From an uncultured Eubacteriales bacterium (GTDB taxonomy: Bacteria; Bacillota; Clostridia; Oscillospirales; Acutalibacteraceae), in the NCBI GenBank assembly GCA_934466515.1, contig CAKSLH010000001.1, forward strand, positions 372,001 to 436,000: a DNA stretch of 64,000 nucleotides, read 5' to 3'. Below, piece by piece: positions 35,642-44,512 of this stretch. The number at the start of each line of letters is the position of its first letter. The stretch's first letter is position 1. Under the pieces are notes generated by a model. It was not told where the DNA came from. It saw nothing but the letters and a program-made list of their open reading frames with translations, and made no database searches. The position numbers and the translations under genes are program-made.

Positions 35642-36346
35642 ATTCAAAACAGAATTAAAAAAGATAATTCGCGTATGATACTCGGCTTTTTGCCTTTTTA
35701 TATGCTTATTCCGGTATTTGCTTGGCTTATTGCAAACACCTTTACCTTTTACGGCTCCGCATTTATTCTCGGAGATATCAAAAGAATCAGCGTCAATACC
35801 TTTATTGACGATTACATTCCGCTTTTTACGCCTTTTATTACCGTTTATATCGCGGCTTACCTGCAATGGGCAATATGCTTTATTGCGGTATCGAGAGACA
35901 GCAAGGACAGCTGTTATTCATTTTTCTCGGGCGAGATAACTGGAAAGCTTATTTCGGCGGTAATCTTCTTTATTCTGCCGACCTATATGGAAAGAGCGGT
36001 TATAACGGGAGACGGCGTTTTTGATAAAATCACTGCTTTTCTTTATCTAATTGATAAGCCGATAACGCTTTTTCCGTCCCTTCACTGCCTTGAAAGCTAT
36101 GTCTGCGCAAGGTATGTTTCAAAGCTTAAAGGTGTTAAAAAGCCGATTAAAATTCTCAACTGGATTTTTTCCTGCTTTGTATTCGCATCAACCGTGCTTG
36201 TCAAGCAGCACCTTTTTCTTGATGTCCCCGCAGGAATACTTATAGGAGAAGCAGGCATATTTATTTCAAAAAAAGCAAATCTTAAAAATCTTTTTTATAA
36301 GGCTGAAAACGCAATTTATAAAAATCGGGAGGAAAGCAAAACATGA
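35642..36346 (+). CDS. PAP2-superfamily membrane protein, likely ATT start
   Basis: About 234 aa if translation begins at ATT 35642, placed 9 bp after GGAGG (35628-35632). The first in-frame ATG (35675) has no RBS. About six membrane helices are present. The PAP2 motif is FPSLHCLESYV (SLH) and then VKQHLFLDVPAGILIGE (H-x3-D), while the first KxxxxxxRP motif is not clear. The family dephosphorylates lipid phosphates or transfers inositol-phosphate heads. It overlaps pssA by 4 bp (ATGA) and leads the phosphatidylserine/phosphatidylethanolamine operon, so it probably acts on phospholipid precursors. Confidence 0.75.
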   Translation: MQNRIKKDNSRMILGFLPFYMLIPVFAWLIANTFTFYGSAFILGDIKRISVNTFIDDYIPLFTPFITVYIAAYLQWAICFIAVSRDSKDSCYSFFSGEITGKLISAVIFFILPTYMERAVITGDGVFDKITAFLYLIDKPITLFPSLHCLESYVCARYVSKLKGVKKPIKILNWIFSCFVFASTVLVKQHLFLDVPAGILIGEAGIFISKKANLKNLFYKAENAIYKNREESKT

Positions 36347-37041
36347 TCGGAGTTTATGATTACACGGTATTGCTTACTTATCTTTCGCTTATTTCCTCGG
36401 CTTCGGGAATAATGCTGACTTTAAGCTCAAACGGAAGCCACCCTTATATCGGAATGTTTTTCCTGCTTGTCTGCGGTCTTTGCGACGCTTTTGACGGAAA
36501 GGTCGCACGGTCTAAAAAGAACCGAAGCGAATTTGACTGCAAATTCGGCATTCAGATAGATTCCTTATGCGACCTTATTTCTTTCGGAATTCTGCCTGCC
36601 TGTATCGGTGCGGCGGCACTCAGAAACTCTAAAATTTTAAATCATATAATAAGAGAATACGGGGCGCTCGGTTTTGGCGTTAAAACACTCTGCTATGCGC
36701 TTTTGGTCTTTTATGTTCTTGCAGCAATGATAAGGCTTGCCTATTTTAATGTTACCGAGGAAGAAAGACAGAAAACCGACACCGACGCAAGAAAATATTA
36801 TGTCGGTCTGCCCGTTACATCTGCGGCGCTTATCTTTCCGACGGTTTTAGTTTGCAGATATATAACAGGAGCATTCGATATAACTCCCCTTTATTTCCTT
36901 GCAATTGCTGCGACAGGCTATCTGTTTGTTTCAAGGGTTACAATTAAAAAGCCCACATTAAAAGGAATTCTTATAATGGTCGGTATCGGGCTTGTTGAAT
37001 TTATAGTGCTTGTACTGTTTTACACCCTAGGTTCAAGATAA
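36343..37041 (+). CDS. pssA: CDP-diacylglycerol-serine O-phosphatidyltransferase
   Basis: 232 aa membrane protein with the CDP-alcohol phosphotransferase motif D-G-x2-A-R-x8-G-x3-D-x3-D; the sequence reads DAFDGKVARSKKN, then FGIQIDSLCDLI (about residues 47-80). It makes phosphatidylserine at the membrane from CDP-diacylglycerol and serine. It overlaps the upstream gene by 4 bp and abuts psd. Length and topology fit the Bacillus-type enzyme. Confidence 0.92.
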   Translation: MIGVYDYTVLLTYLSLISSASGIMLTLSSNGSHPYIGMFFLLVCGLCDAFDGKVARSKKNRSEFDCKFGIQIDSLCDLISFGILPACIGAAALRNSKILNHIIREYGALGFGVKTLCYALLVFYVLAAMIRLAYFNVTEEERQKTDTDARKYYVGLPVTSAALIFPTVLVCRYITGAFDITPLYFLAIAATGYLFVSRVTIKKPTLKGILIMVGIGLVEFIVLVLFYTLGSR

Positions 37042-37869
37042 ATGAAAGCCTCAGAAAACGAAAAATTTTTAAAATTTCTTTATGAAACGGCTTTTGGAAG
37101 AGTCTTTTTAAAAATTCTTGCTTCAAAAGCGGTTTCCTGCGCTGCGGGAGCTTTTCTTTCTTCGCCCCTTTCAAAGCCGCTGATAAAGGGCTTTGTCAGA
37201 AAAAACAATATTGATTTAAGCAAATTCTACAGCGACGGTTTTAAATGCTTTAACGATTGCTTTTCAAGAAAAATTAAAGAAACCGAACGCCCGATTGATA
37301 TTACTCCCTCTCACCTTGTCTCTCCGTGCGACGCTTATCTTACGGTTTACAATATAAATTCTAAAACCGTTTTCCCAGTAAAGCAGGCTGAGTATGATAT
37401 TGAATCATTTTTAAAGGACAATGCTCTTGCAGAGGAATTCAAAGACGGCATGTGCTTTGTTTTCAGGCTTTGCGTTAACCATTACCACCGTTACTGCTTT
37501 ATAGATTCGGGAAATCTTAGCAAAAGAAAATATATAAAAGGCCTGCTTCATACTGTTAGACCGATAGCCTTAAGAAACGTTCCCGTTTTCTGCGAAAACT
37601 GCCGCGAGATTTCTGTTTTTGAAACGAATAATTTCGGAAAAGTTATTCAGGCAGAGGTAGGCGCTATGCTTGTAGGGAAAATAAAAAACTATGATATCGG
37701 CACCTTTTCAAGAGGACAGGAAAAAGGAATGTTCCTTTTCGGCGGAAGTACAATCGTTGTGCTTACAAAAAAGGATACCGTCAAAGCAGACGGTGAAATA
37801 ATGAAAAATTCCTCATTCGGGATTGAAACCGAAGTTAAATACGGGCAGAAAATAGGAATTAAGCTTTAA
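37042..37869 (+). CDS. psd: Phosphatidylserine decarboxylase proenzyme
   Basis: 275 aa. The self-cleavage motif GGST (FLFGGSTIVVL, about residues 232-235) produces the pyruvoyl group on the small chain. The upstream H-R-Y-C-F and F-R-L-C-V-N-H-Y-H motifs are typical. It converts phosphatidylserine to phosphatidylethanolamine at the membrane. Its ATG follows the pssA stop directly. Confidence 0.94.
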   Translation: MKASENEKFLKFLYETAFGRVFLKILASKAVSCAAGAFLSSPLSKPLIKGFVRKNNIDLSKFYSDGFKCFNDCFSRKIKETERPIDITPSHLVSPCDAYLTVYNINSKTVFPVKQAEYDIESFLKDNALAEEFKDGMCFVFRLCVNHYHRYCFIDSGNLSKRKYIKGLLHTVRPIALRNVPVFCENCREISVFETNNFGKVIQAEVGAMLVGKIKNYDIGTFSRGQEKGMFLFGGSTIVVLTKKDTVKADGEIMKNSSFGIETEVKYGQKIGIKL

Positions 37870-37929
37870 ATTTTTAATCTAAAATTTAAAAAATACCACA
37901 CATACTGGATATTAGAAGCTAGATGGTAG

Positions 37930-38175
37930 ATGCTAGAAAATACCCCTCAGTCGCAATAAAATTGCGACAGCTCCCCTCTGTTTCGCTTACGCGAAAAGAA
38001 GGGCGCCAAAAGCTTCCCCTTTAGACGAAAGGAAATTCCCCTGTTAGGGGAAATGTCTGCGACAGCGGACAAAAGGGTTCCCGTCTTCCGGAGGAAAAAG
38101 TGTCTTAGCCCGCAGGGCAAAGACGATAGGGTTTGGTTATATCAGCGGCGAAGCCGCACATCTCTTATTCCGCAG
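37930..38175. repeat. Degenerate Oscillospirales-type intergenic repeat
   Basis: The stretch holds GTCGCAAT..ATTGCGAC, AGCTCCCCTCTG, AAAGCTTCCCCTTT, CCCCTGTTAGGGG and GTCTGCGACAGCGGAC. From memory these are parts of an abundant repeat found between genes in Oscillospirales (with CAGTCGC, GACAGCTCCCCT and AGCTTCCCC blocks). No gene is present in 37870-38203 beyond it. Confidence 0.55.
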
Positions 38176-38203
38176 AATAAAGATAAAAAGGAATTTAAAA
38201 CTT

Positions 38204-38414
38204 ATGAAAAAATATAATGAAATACTTAGACAATGACTATAAGCAGGAGACAATAGCAAAGGTATTAAATATTACAAGACATCAGTATCAGCTATATGAA
38301 AGCGGTAAAAGGCAGTTTAAAGTAGAGCACATTAAAGCCCTTTGCTCTTTTTATAATGTTTCTGTCGATTTCGTTTTAGGTTTGTCGAAAAATATGCCTT
38401 ATCCAAAGCGTTAA
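38204..38414 (+). pseudogene. XRE-type helix-turn-helix protein, damaged at the start
   Basis: The ATG with AAGGA upstream (38204) gives only MKKYNEILRQ before TGA. From ATG 38217, in another frame, a 65-aa protein follows (DNDYKQETIAKVLNITRHQYQLYESGKRQFKVEHIKALCSFYNVSVDFVLGLS). This is the usual Cro/C1 HTH with most of helix 1 missing. The two pieces read like one family member with a small deletion after EILR. The 65-aa piece might still be made by re-initiation (ATGs 13 bp apart). It lies beside a repeat. Confidence 0.65.
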
Positions 38415-38433
38415 AAATCATAAAGCATAATAA

Positions 38434-38462
38434 TCACCCCAATGGCTCTGCCATTGGGGTGA
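38434..38462. terminator. 13-bp perfect hairpin
   Basis: TCACCCCAATGGC and GCCATTGGGGTGA with a TCT loop. No T-run, so termination strength is uncertain. It separates the HTH remnant and the convergent FAD gene. Confidence 0.5.
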
Positions 38463-38487
38463 ACTGTTTAAAGCAAAAAAGCTTTAT

Positions 38488-40446
38488 TTAATAAACATTT
38501 CCGTTTTCTCTGAAATCCTTCCAGACATTTTCGAAAAATCCGCCGCCATCGGGAACGGGTCTTACATTTCTTGTGAAGAATTCACACTCAAAATCCTTAT
38601 AAATAGCTATCCGGACCTCATTATTATGCTCGCCGTTATCAGCCTCAAATCTGAAGATTTCCGCGAGATTTTCTGGCTTTTCACCGTTTTCGGAGGTATA
38701 AAGAGCCGAGCCGCGCGTTTTCGCACCGCTTGACGCATAATCGGACATTGCGGCTGTATAGACAAACTGGCTTATCAGCATTTCCCTTATTTTAAACGCC
38801 TCAAACATTTCCGCAAGCGAAGAAACCTTTAAAATATTTTCTAAATCTTTAAGCTGATTTAAAATTCTTTCCTCAAAGCTCTTTAAAAGCTCGGGATTTC
38901 TTATTGCGCCTGAGAATTTGTCCATCAAAAGGGTATTTTCGGTTTTTAATTCTTTAGCGTTTGAATAGTCAGACAAAACCGAGCTTACAAAATCAAATGC
39001 CTTTAAAACGGTCTTTTCAGCAGTCTTTGCCGCTTTTTCAAGCGGTAAGGGCATATTTAAGTGTCTGGAAATATAAAGAGCGGCTCTTGCGGCGCCTGCC
39101 TGTCCGGCGTTTAAAGCGCTTCCCCCTGGTCTGTAAATTCCGTGAGTGCCTGCCGCTTCTCCTACAACGAAAAGTCCTTTAATATTGCTCTGCCACCACA
39201 TATCGACATCTATTCCGCCGTTATTATGCTGTGCGCAAAGAGAAATTTCAAGCATTTCGCGCTTTAAATCAACGCCCTTTGAAAGATAAAGGTCATAGGC
39301 GGGCGAATTCATTTGCATGAGCCTGTCAATCGGCTTTCCGAAAAGAGCTTTTGCGTCGCTAAGATAATCATAAGCCTCTTTTTCAAGAGAATTATAATCA
39401 AGGCTTTCGGCATTAAAAGGATTGTTTCGAAAATCAAGATAAACCTTCCTTGAAAGGATATTTTTCTCGATATAAACAAGCAAATCAATTATAGAGGAGC
39501 CTTTTAAGGCTTTTCTGCTGTCAAACGGCCATTCATAACCTTTTTTGAAAACAGCTGAAAGCATTTTACCGCCGTCCTTAAAATAATCGGCTAAAAATTC
39601 ATGCTCTTTTCCGTTTTCGTCTATCGAAACAAACTTAGGCAGAACCTGCATATATGTTCCCGAAACATTCCACCTCGGATTTACCGACGCGAGACCGTAT
39701 TGCCATTCGGTGAGGTTTTTACCCATTGCGCCTGCCTCAAAGGCGACGCCGTTACTTCCCGTGTGTCCGAGCGGATAAACCGAATCGTTATAAATTCCTG
39801 CCGGTCCGCCCGTAGCCATTACGATATTGCGGCAGTTATAAAGCGTGAACAGCCCGTCTAAGCTCCTCGCTTTTCTGTTAAGCGTGATAAAGCCTGCCGC
39901 CGCTTCCCCGTCTTTTACTATGAATACGAGCAGTTCGCCGTCAAATACCCTGATTTTCTTGCTTTCAAATTCCTTTTGAAGACATTCCGTCATCATTTTA
40001 GAGGTCAGAGGACCTGCCGAGGTCGCGCGTTCTCTTGGGTCATGGTCGGTTTTATATCCTACAAATTCTCCGTAACGGTTAGTCGGAAAAGGCACTCCGA
40101 GCTTACACAGGTTTATAAAGCACGGCACCGACATCGAAGCCTCGGCAAGAGCATTATCCCCGTCAACACAGCCGTAAGAAAAAAGATCCTTTGCCATTTC
40201 ATGAACACTGTCTGCTTTATCTCCGCAAAGGCTTAATTTATAATAGGTCTGCTTATCCGAGCCCGTATTGCGTGAGGTTCCCATATTTATGCCCTCGGTT
40301 ATAAGCGCGATATCGGTGATATTGTTGTTATAAAGGTTAAGCGCCGCGCTGTAGCCTGACGCGCCCGAGCCTATAACCGCCGCTTCCAATGTAACGGTCT
40401 TTACCGTTTTGCCCGAAATTTGTAAAAGCTTGCTTTCCATAATCAA
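38488..40446 (-). CDS. FAD-dependent oxidoreductase, fumarate-reductase/SdhA-like
   Basis: 652 aa. The FAD dinucleotide motif VIGSGASGYSAALNLY (about 25-40) and a second GxGG-like block NIVMATGGPAGIYNDS are visible. A C-terminal helical part (about 480-600) is typical of SdhA/FrdA-like flavoproteins. No signal peptide or heme site is seen, so it is cytoplasmic. It is the last gene of the OYE-SDR-FAD operon and overlaps the SDR start by 4 bp. It could supply or accept electrons for reduction of an unsaturated acid or keto compound. The substrate is unknown. Confidence 0.85.
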   Translation of the reverse strand: MIMESKLLQISGKTVKTVTLEAAVIGSGASGYSAALNLYNNNITDIALITEGINMGTSRNTGSDKQTYYKLSLCGDKADSVHEMAKDLFSYGCVDGDNALAEASMSVPCFINLCKLGVPFPTNRYGEFVGYKTDHDPRERATSAGPLTSKMMTECLQKEFESKKIRVFDGELLVFIVKDGEAAAGFITLNRKARSLDGLFTLYNCRNIVMATGGPAGIYNDSVYPLGHTGSNGVAFEAGAMGKNLTEWQYGLASVNPRWNVSGTYMQVLPKFVSIDENGKEHEFLADYFKDGGKMLSAVFKKGYEWPFDSRKALKGSSIIDLLVYIEKNILSRKVYLDFRNNPFNAESLDYNSLEKEAYDYLSDAKALFGKPIDRLMQMNSPAYDLYLSKGVDLKREMLEISLCAQHNNGGIDVDMWWQSNIKGLFVVGEAAGTHGIYRPGGSALNAGQAGAARAALYISRHLNMPLPLEKAAKTAEKTVLKAFDFVSSVLSDYSNAKELKTENTLLMDKFSGAIRNPELLKSFEERILNQLKDLENILKVSSLAEMFEAFKIREMLISQFVYTAAMSDYASSGAKTRGSALYTSENGEKPENLAEIFRFEADNGEHNNEVRIAIYKDFECEFFTRNVRPVPDGGGFFENVWKDFRENGNVY

Positions 40447-41177
40447 AGTCTCCTGATATGAAAGCCGCCGTCAACATCTATCGACTGACCTGTTGTATAG
40501 CCGAGCTGTCCGCTTGAAAGAACATAAACAGCCTTTGCTATATCCTCGGGCTCGCCCCAGCGGGCAATAGGAAGAAGTCCGTCGGAAATAAGAGCGTCGT
40601 ATTTCTGCTTTACGGTATCGGTCATACCTGTATGGATAATACCCGGTCTTATTTCATTAACGGTTATACCGTATTCTGCAAGCCTGTCCGCAAAAAGCTT
40701 AGTTATCATAGAAACGCCTGCCTTTGAAATGCAGTATTCTCCTCTGCTTACAGAGCTTGTATAAGCGGACATTGAAGAAATGTTTACAATATACCCCTTG
40801 ACGTTGTTTTTAATCATATCGTTTGCGACAAGCTGGGTTAAAAACATTGTAGCCTTTGTATTTATATTCATAACCCTGTCATAGCTTTCCTCGGTCATTT
40901 CAAGGATATCGGTTCTTACTCTCGGCGCTACGCCTGCCACATTTACGAGAACATCAATATTTCCTAAAATTTCTTTTGCTTTCTTAAGCGAGCTTTCGCG
41001 GTCGGCGGCGCTCGAAATATCGCATTTTGCATAATAAGCGTTTTCAATCCCCTTAAAATCAACCTTGCTTTCGTCTGCAATATCAAGACCTAAAACCTTA
41101 AATCCCTCTGCGCTTAACTTCTTAACGGTTGCAAAGCCTATTCCGCCTGCGGCACCTGTAACAATTGCGTTTTTCAT
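40443..41177 (-). CDS. Short-chain dehydrogenase/reductase (FabG-like)
   Basis: 244 aa. Cofactor motif TGAAGGIGFATV (about 8-19), NVAG (about 84), catalytic Ser (NISSMSAYTSS), Tyr-x3-Lys (YCISK) and the C-terminal YTTGQSIDVDGG are complete. It is a classical SDR oxidising or reducing a hydroxyl/keto group with NAD(P). It lies between OYE and FAD genes (19 bp after OYE, 4 bp overlap with FAD), so it shares their pathway rather than fatty acid synthesis. Confidence 0.93.
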   Translation of the reverse strand: MKNAIVTGAAGGIGFATVKKLSAEGFKVLGLDIADESKVDFKGIENAYYAKCDISSAADRESSLKKAKEILGNIDVLVNVAGVAPRVRTDILEMTEESYDRVMNINTKATMFLTQLVANDMIKNNVKGYIVNISSMSAYTSSVSRGEYCISKAGVSMITKLFADRLAEYGITVNEIRPGIIHTGMTDTVKQKYDALISDGLLPIARWGEPEDIAKAVYVLSSGQLGYTTGQSIDVDGGFHIRRL

Positions 41178-41195
41178 AAAATTTTCCCTCTCTTT

Positions 41196-42503
41196 TTATT
41201 TCTTTTCCGTGTAATCCTTAGGCGGATAAACCTCGCGGTCAAATACCGCGCACCCGGGGGTCGAGCCCGCTCTCATAATATGCGTGCATTTAGAGCAGGT
41301 AACGCATAAATGCTTTGACTCCTTATCGGTCATTATATCCTTTGCTATATCGGGATTTGCAAGGGTCATTCTGCCGTATCCTGCGAAATCAAACCAGTTT
41401 TCCTTTATACACTCGGCTGTAACATATCTTGACTCTGCCCCTAAATATGTAATGCCCGAGCAGACGATTTTCATTTCGGGAACAGCCGCTTTTATATCTC
41501 TTGTTCCTTTAAGCATTCTTTCGACGCCGACAATAGGCGCTTCATCAGGCTCATAAGGAGCTCCGCTGACGGCGGGTCTGTTGACATGAGGATTTACATA
41601 AGGGTTGCCCATTGTAATATCCACCATTTTAACTCCGAGCTCATAAAGCTCGCGGACAAGCTTTTTTGCCTCGTCAAAGCAAGGGGTTAAGCCCCCGTTT
41701 TCCTTAACACCGAAGCCGTAAGGATATTCCGCGCCGTCATAAGCGTTCAGCCTTACCGTAACGATAAAATCATCGCCGACTGCGGCTTTAACCTTTTTTA
41801 TTGTTTCTTTGAGCATTCTTGTGCGGTTTTCGTAAGAGCCGCCGTATTTTCCCTCTCTTGTATAAGCCGAGAGCAGCTCGCTTAAAAGGTATCTGTGGCA
41901 GGATTTAATATCCACTCCGTCAAACCCAGCCTCTTTTGCAAGAAGCGCGCTTTTAACATAGAGGTCCTGCAAAGCGTCAAGCTCATCGTCGGTTATAATC
42001 CTTGACTTATCAATCGGCTCCTTTTCATAAACGGGACTGTTATAAGCTATAATCGGCTCGGGATATCCGTTTGGCTTGCTGTAGCGTCCCGAATGGGTAA
42101 GCTGCATAACGATTATAGGCTCATAACCGTTTTCTTTAAGGCATGTGCTTTTTACCTCTTCGACAAATTTTTTATAGCTATCTTTATTTTCTTCGCTTAT
42201 AAACATCTGACGGGGATTTGCCCTGCCCTCTTTTTTAACAGCTGTCGCCTCAAACCAGATAAGACCTGCTCCGCCTCTTGCAAAGCGAAGATAGCGGCGC
42301 CTTGTCAGCTTGCCTAAATCTCCGTCCGCGGTTCCGTCGCAGCCCTCCATAGCCTGATAAACTATTCTGTTCGGGATTTTTTTGCCGTCAATTGTAACGG
42401 GCTGTTTTAAAATCTGCGCATCGGTGCCGACGGGGAGAGTTACACCGTATTGCGAACAGATTTCTTTAAAGCTTTCTAAATCCTTAATAAATTTTACCGC
42501 CAA
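41196..42503 (-). CDS. NADH:flavin oxidoreductase (old yellow enzyme) with 4Fe-4S motif, short form
   Basis: About 435 aa from a TTG at 42503, chosen because AGGAG lies 7 bp upstream. The barrel shows VMQLTHSGRYS, GFDGVDIKSCHRYLLSEL and the C-terminal C-x2-C-x2-C-x11-C (CVTCSKCTHIMRAGSTPGC). This is the cluster motif of 2,4-dienoyl-CoA-reductase/BaiCD-type relatives. Those are about 640-670 aa and carry a C-terminal FAD/NAD domain, which is missing here. The separate FAD oxidoreductase in the operon may substitute for it. It reduces activated C=C bonds by family. Confidence 0.9.
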   Translation of the reverse strand: MAVKFIKDLESFKEICSQYGVTLPVGTDAQILKQPVTIDGKKIPNRIVYQAMEGCDGTADGDLGKLTRRRYLRFARGGAGLIWFEATAVKKEGRANPRQMFISEENKDSYKKFVEEVKSTCLKENGYEPIIVMQLTHSGRYSKPNGYPEPIIAYNSPVYEKEPIDKSRIITDDELDALQDLYVKSALLAKEAGFDGVDIKSCHRYLLSELLSAYTREGKYGGSYENRTRMLKETIKKVKAAVGDDFIVTVRLNAYDGAEYPYGFGVKENGGLTPCFDEAKKLVRELYELGVKMVDITMGNPYVNPHVNRPAVSGAPYEPDEAPIVGVERMLKGTRDIKAAVPEMKIVCSGITYLGAESRYVTAECIKENWFDFAGYGRMTLANPDIAKDIMTDKESKHLCVTCSKCTHIMRAGSTPGCAVFDREVYPPKDYTEKK

Positions 42504-42530
42504 AACAATCACTCCTGTTATTTTGTCTTT

Positions 42531-42596
42531 TTTTGCTTTTTTTGAGACTCAAAAGCAAAATATTCAATAGACAAATTTATATATATATTATATAAT
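42531..42596 (+). promoter_or_regulatory. Promoter of the second AraC gene, with a neighbouring palindrome
   Basis: TAGACA (42568-42573), 17 bp and TATAAT (42591-42596) drive the gene at 42667. A perfect inverted repeat TTTTGCTTTT (42531-42540) and AAAAGCAAAA (42551-42560) sits just upstream, in the gap to the divergent OYE operon. It may be an operator for both directions. Confidence 0.55.
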
Positions 42597-42666
42597 AGAT
42601 TTATAAATATAGGTTAGATTATAATTGCTGAAAGTTATGTAATGTTTGCCGAATGGAGGGATTTTT

Positions 42667-43485
42667 TTGAACGGCTCATGTGTATGCGAGCTTTCATACA
42701 AGGAAGATTTAAAAACATTAAAAACCCACAGTCATAATGCCTACCAAATGGTATACATAGAAGAGGGCTCTGCGGTTTTTAATATTTCGGACAGGCAGTA
42801 CAGTATTTTAAAGCCCTCTGTAGTTTTTATCGGTGATAAGGAATATCATTCGATTGTTCCGACGGATAAGGTTTACCGCAGATTTGCCGTATCAATAGAC
42901 CCTGAAACCGCGCACAAAAGCATAAGAGATGAAAGGCTTCTCTGCGCCCTTTCAAATTCGGGCGGACTGATAACTCGGGTTATGAACACCGAGAGCTTGA
43001 AGGACCAGTTAAATCCCCTTTTTGATTTGCTTTACAAGGAGATTTCTTTTAAAAGCTCCTCTTTTGACAGCCCTGCCGACCTTTATATCGAAAGTATTTT
43101 AAAAATACTTTACCGTGCGGACAAATCCGCATTTCCTAAATCGGGAAGCAGTACAGACGAGGCGATAACCTCTGTAAAGCGCATAATCGAAAACGAATAT
43201 TACAAGGATTTCACGCTTGAAAAGATTTCAAAGCAATTTAATATCAGTCTTTATTATCTTGCGCATAAATTCAAGGCGCAGACGGGAAGCAGTATTAAAC
43301 AGTATCTGATTTCCTGCAGGATTGACGCGGCTAAAAAGCTGCTTGACGGAACGGATCTTCCGATAAGCGAAATTTGCTTTAAGACCGGATTTACCGACCT
43401 CAGCAACTTTTCAAGATATTTCAGCAAAACAGTGGGTATGTCCCCGACAGAGTACAGAAAAAGGCAATATAGCACAACGAGGTAA
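42667..43485 (+). CDS. AraC-family transcriptional regulator
   Basis: 272 aa from a TTG at 42667, with GGAGG 7 bp upstream. The cupin half (HSHNAYQMVYIEEGSAVFNI) is followed by the two HTH motifs (TLEKISKQFNISLYYLAHKFKAQTGSSIKQY, then ISEICFKTGFTDLSNFSRYFSKTVGMSPTEYR). It heads an operon with a 2-hydroxyacid dehydrogenase and an isomerase and is divergent from the OYE-SDR-FAD operon, so it likely controls both in response to the sugar. Confidence 0.92.
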   Translation: MNGSCVCELSYKEDLKTLKTHSHNAYQMVYIEEGSAVFNISDRQYSILKPSVVFIGDKEYHSIVPTDKVYRRFAVSIDPETAHKSIRDERLLCALSNSGGLITRVMNTESLKDQLNPLFDLLYKEISFKSSSFDSPADLYIESILKILYRADKSAFPKSGSSTDEAITSVKRIIENEYYKDFTLEKISKQFNISLYYLAHKFKAQTGSSIKQYLISCRIDAAKKLLDGTDLPISEICFKTGFTDLSNFSRYFSKTVGMSPTEYRKRQYSTTR

Positions 43486-43489
43486 AGCA

Positions 43490-44497
43490 ATGAACGGCAA
43501 ATGCGTTTTCTTAGGCACAAAAGAAAAAATAGAGGAAGTTTACGGCGAAAAGCTTTTAAACGAAATGCAGGATAAAATCGGAGCGGATAAAAGCGCGGTT
43601 TTTGATACTGACTCAATCAAAAGCTCTGACGGCGCTTTAAAGGGTGTTACGGCCGCTTTCGGCACTTGGGGCATGCCTGCTCTAACCGAAGAAGAAATCA
43701 AAGAATTTCTTCCCGATTTAAAATATGTTTTTTATGCCGCAGGCTCCGTAAAGCCCTTCGCAATCGGATATTTCAGTGCAAATGCGAGAATTTTCAGTGC
43801 GGCCGCGGCAAACGCAGTACCTGTAGCTCAGGTTACAAGCGCCGAAATCACCCTTGCAAACAAGGGCTTCTTTCAGCATGTTATGAATATGAAGCTTAGA
43901 GACGACGGGAAAGCCAGAAGTCAGGTCAATTCCTTCCCCGGAAATATCGGAGCTAAAATCGGAATAATCGGTGCGGGAGCTATAGGAAAGCAGGTTATTA
44001 AGATGCTTTCGGCTGAGGATAACGAGATTTATATTTTCGACCCGTTTTTACCGAAGGAAACGGCTGACAATCTGGGCGCAGAGCTTAAAAGTCTTGAATT
44101 TATTTTTTCAGAATGCGATACGATTTCAAACCACCTTGCAAACAACGGGCAGACAAAGGGAATTTTAAATTACAGCCTGTTTTCAAAAATGAAGCCGAAT
44201 TCCGTTTTTATAAACACGGGCCGCGGAGCGCAGGTTGTTGAAGCTGACCTTATAAGAGCGCTTTGTGAGGTTAAAAGCAGGATAGCCGTTCTTGATGTGA
44301 CGGATCCCGAGCCGCCTGAAATTGACAGTCCCTTTTATGAAATGCCGAATGTTTTTTTAACACCGCATTTTGCTGGCAGCTGCGGAAACGAGCCGAGAAG
44401 AATGGCAAGATATATGTTCGAGGAATATTTAAGAATTAAAGACGGCAAAGCACCGCTTTATGAGGTAACCCCTCAGATGCTTAAAACCATGGCTTAA
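43490..44497 (+). CDS. D-isomer-specific 2-hydroxyacid dehydrogenase
   Basis: 335 aa. NAD motif IGIIGAGAIGKQV (about 159-171), INTGRGAQVVEADL with the Arg, the Glu of DVTDPEPPE and the His of TPHFAGS form the family site. It oxidises or reduces 2-hydroxy acids in the cytoplasm. It starts 4 bp after the AraC gene and precedes the isomerase by 15 bp. In this context it probably handles an acid intermediate of sugar breakdown. Confidence 0.9.
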   Translation: MNGKCVFLGTKEKIEEVYGEKLLNEMQDKIGADKSAVFDTDSIKSSDGALKGVTAAFGTWGMPALTEEEIKEFLPDLKYVFYAAGSVKPFAIGYFSANARIFSAAAANAVPVAQVTSAEITLANKGFFQHVMNMKLRDDGKARSQVNSFPGNIGAKIGIIGAGAIGKQVIKMLSAEDNEIYIFDPFLPKETADNLGAELKSLEFIFSECDTISNHLANNGQTKGILNYSLFSKMKPNSVFINTGRGAQVVEADLIRALCEVKSRIAVLDVTDPEPPEIDSPFYEMPNVFLTPHFAGSCGNEPRRMARYMFEEYLRIKDGKAPLYEVTPQMLKTMA

Positions 44498-44512
44498 ATC
44501 GGAGAAGGTAAA

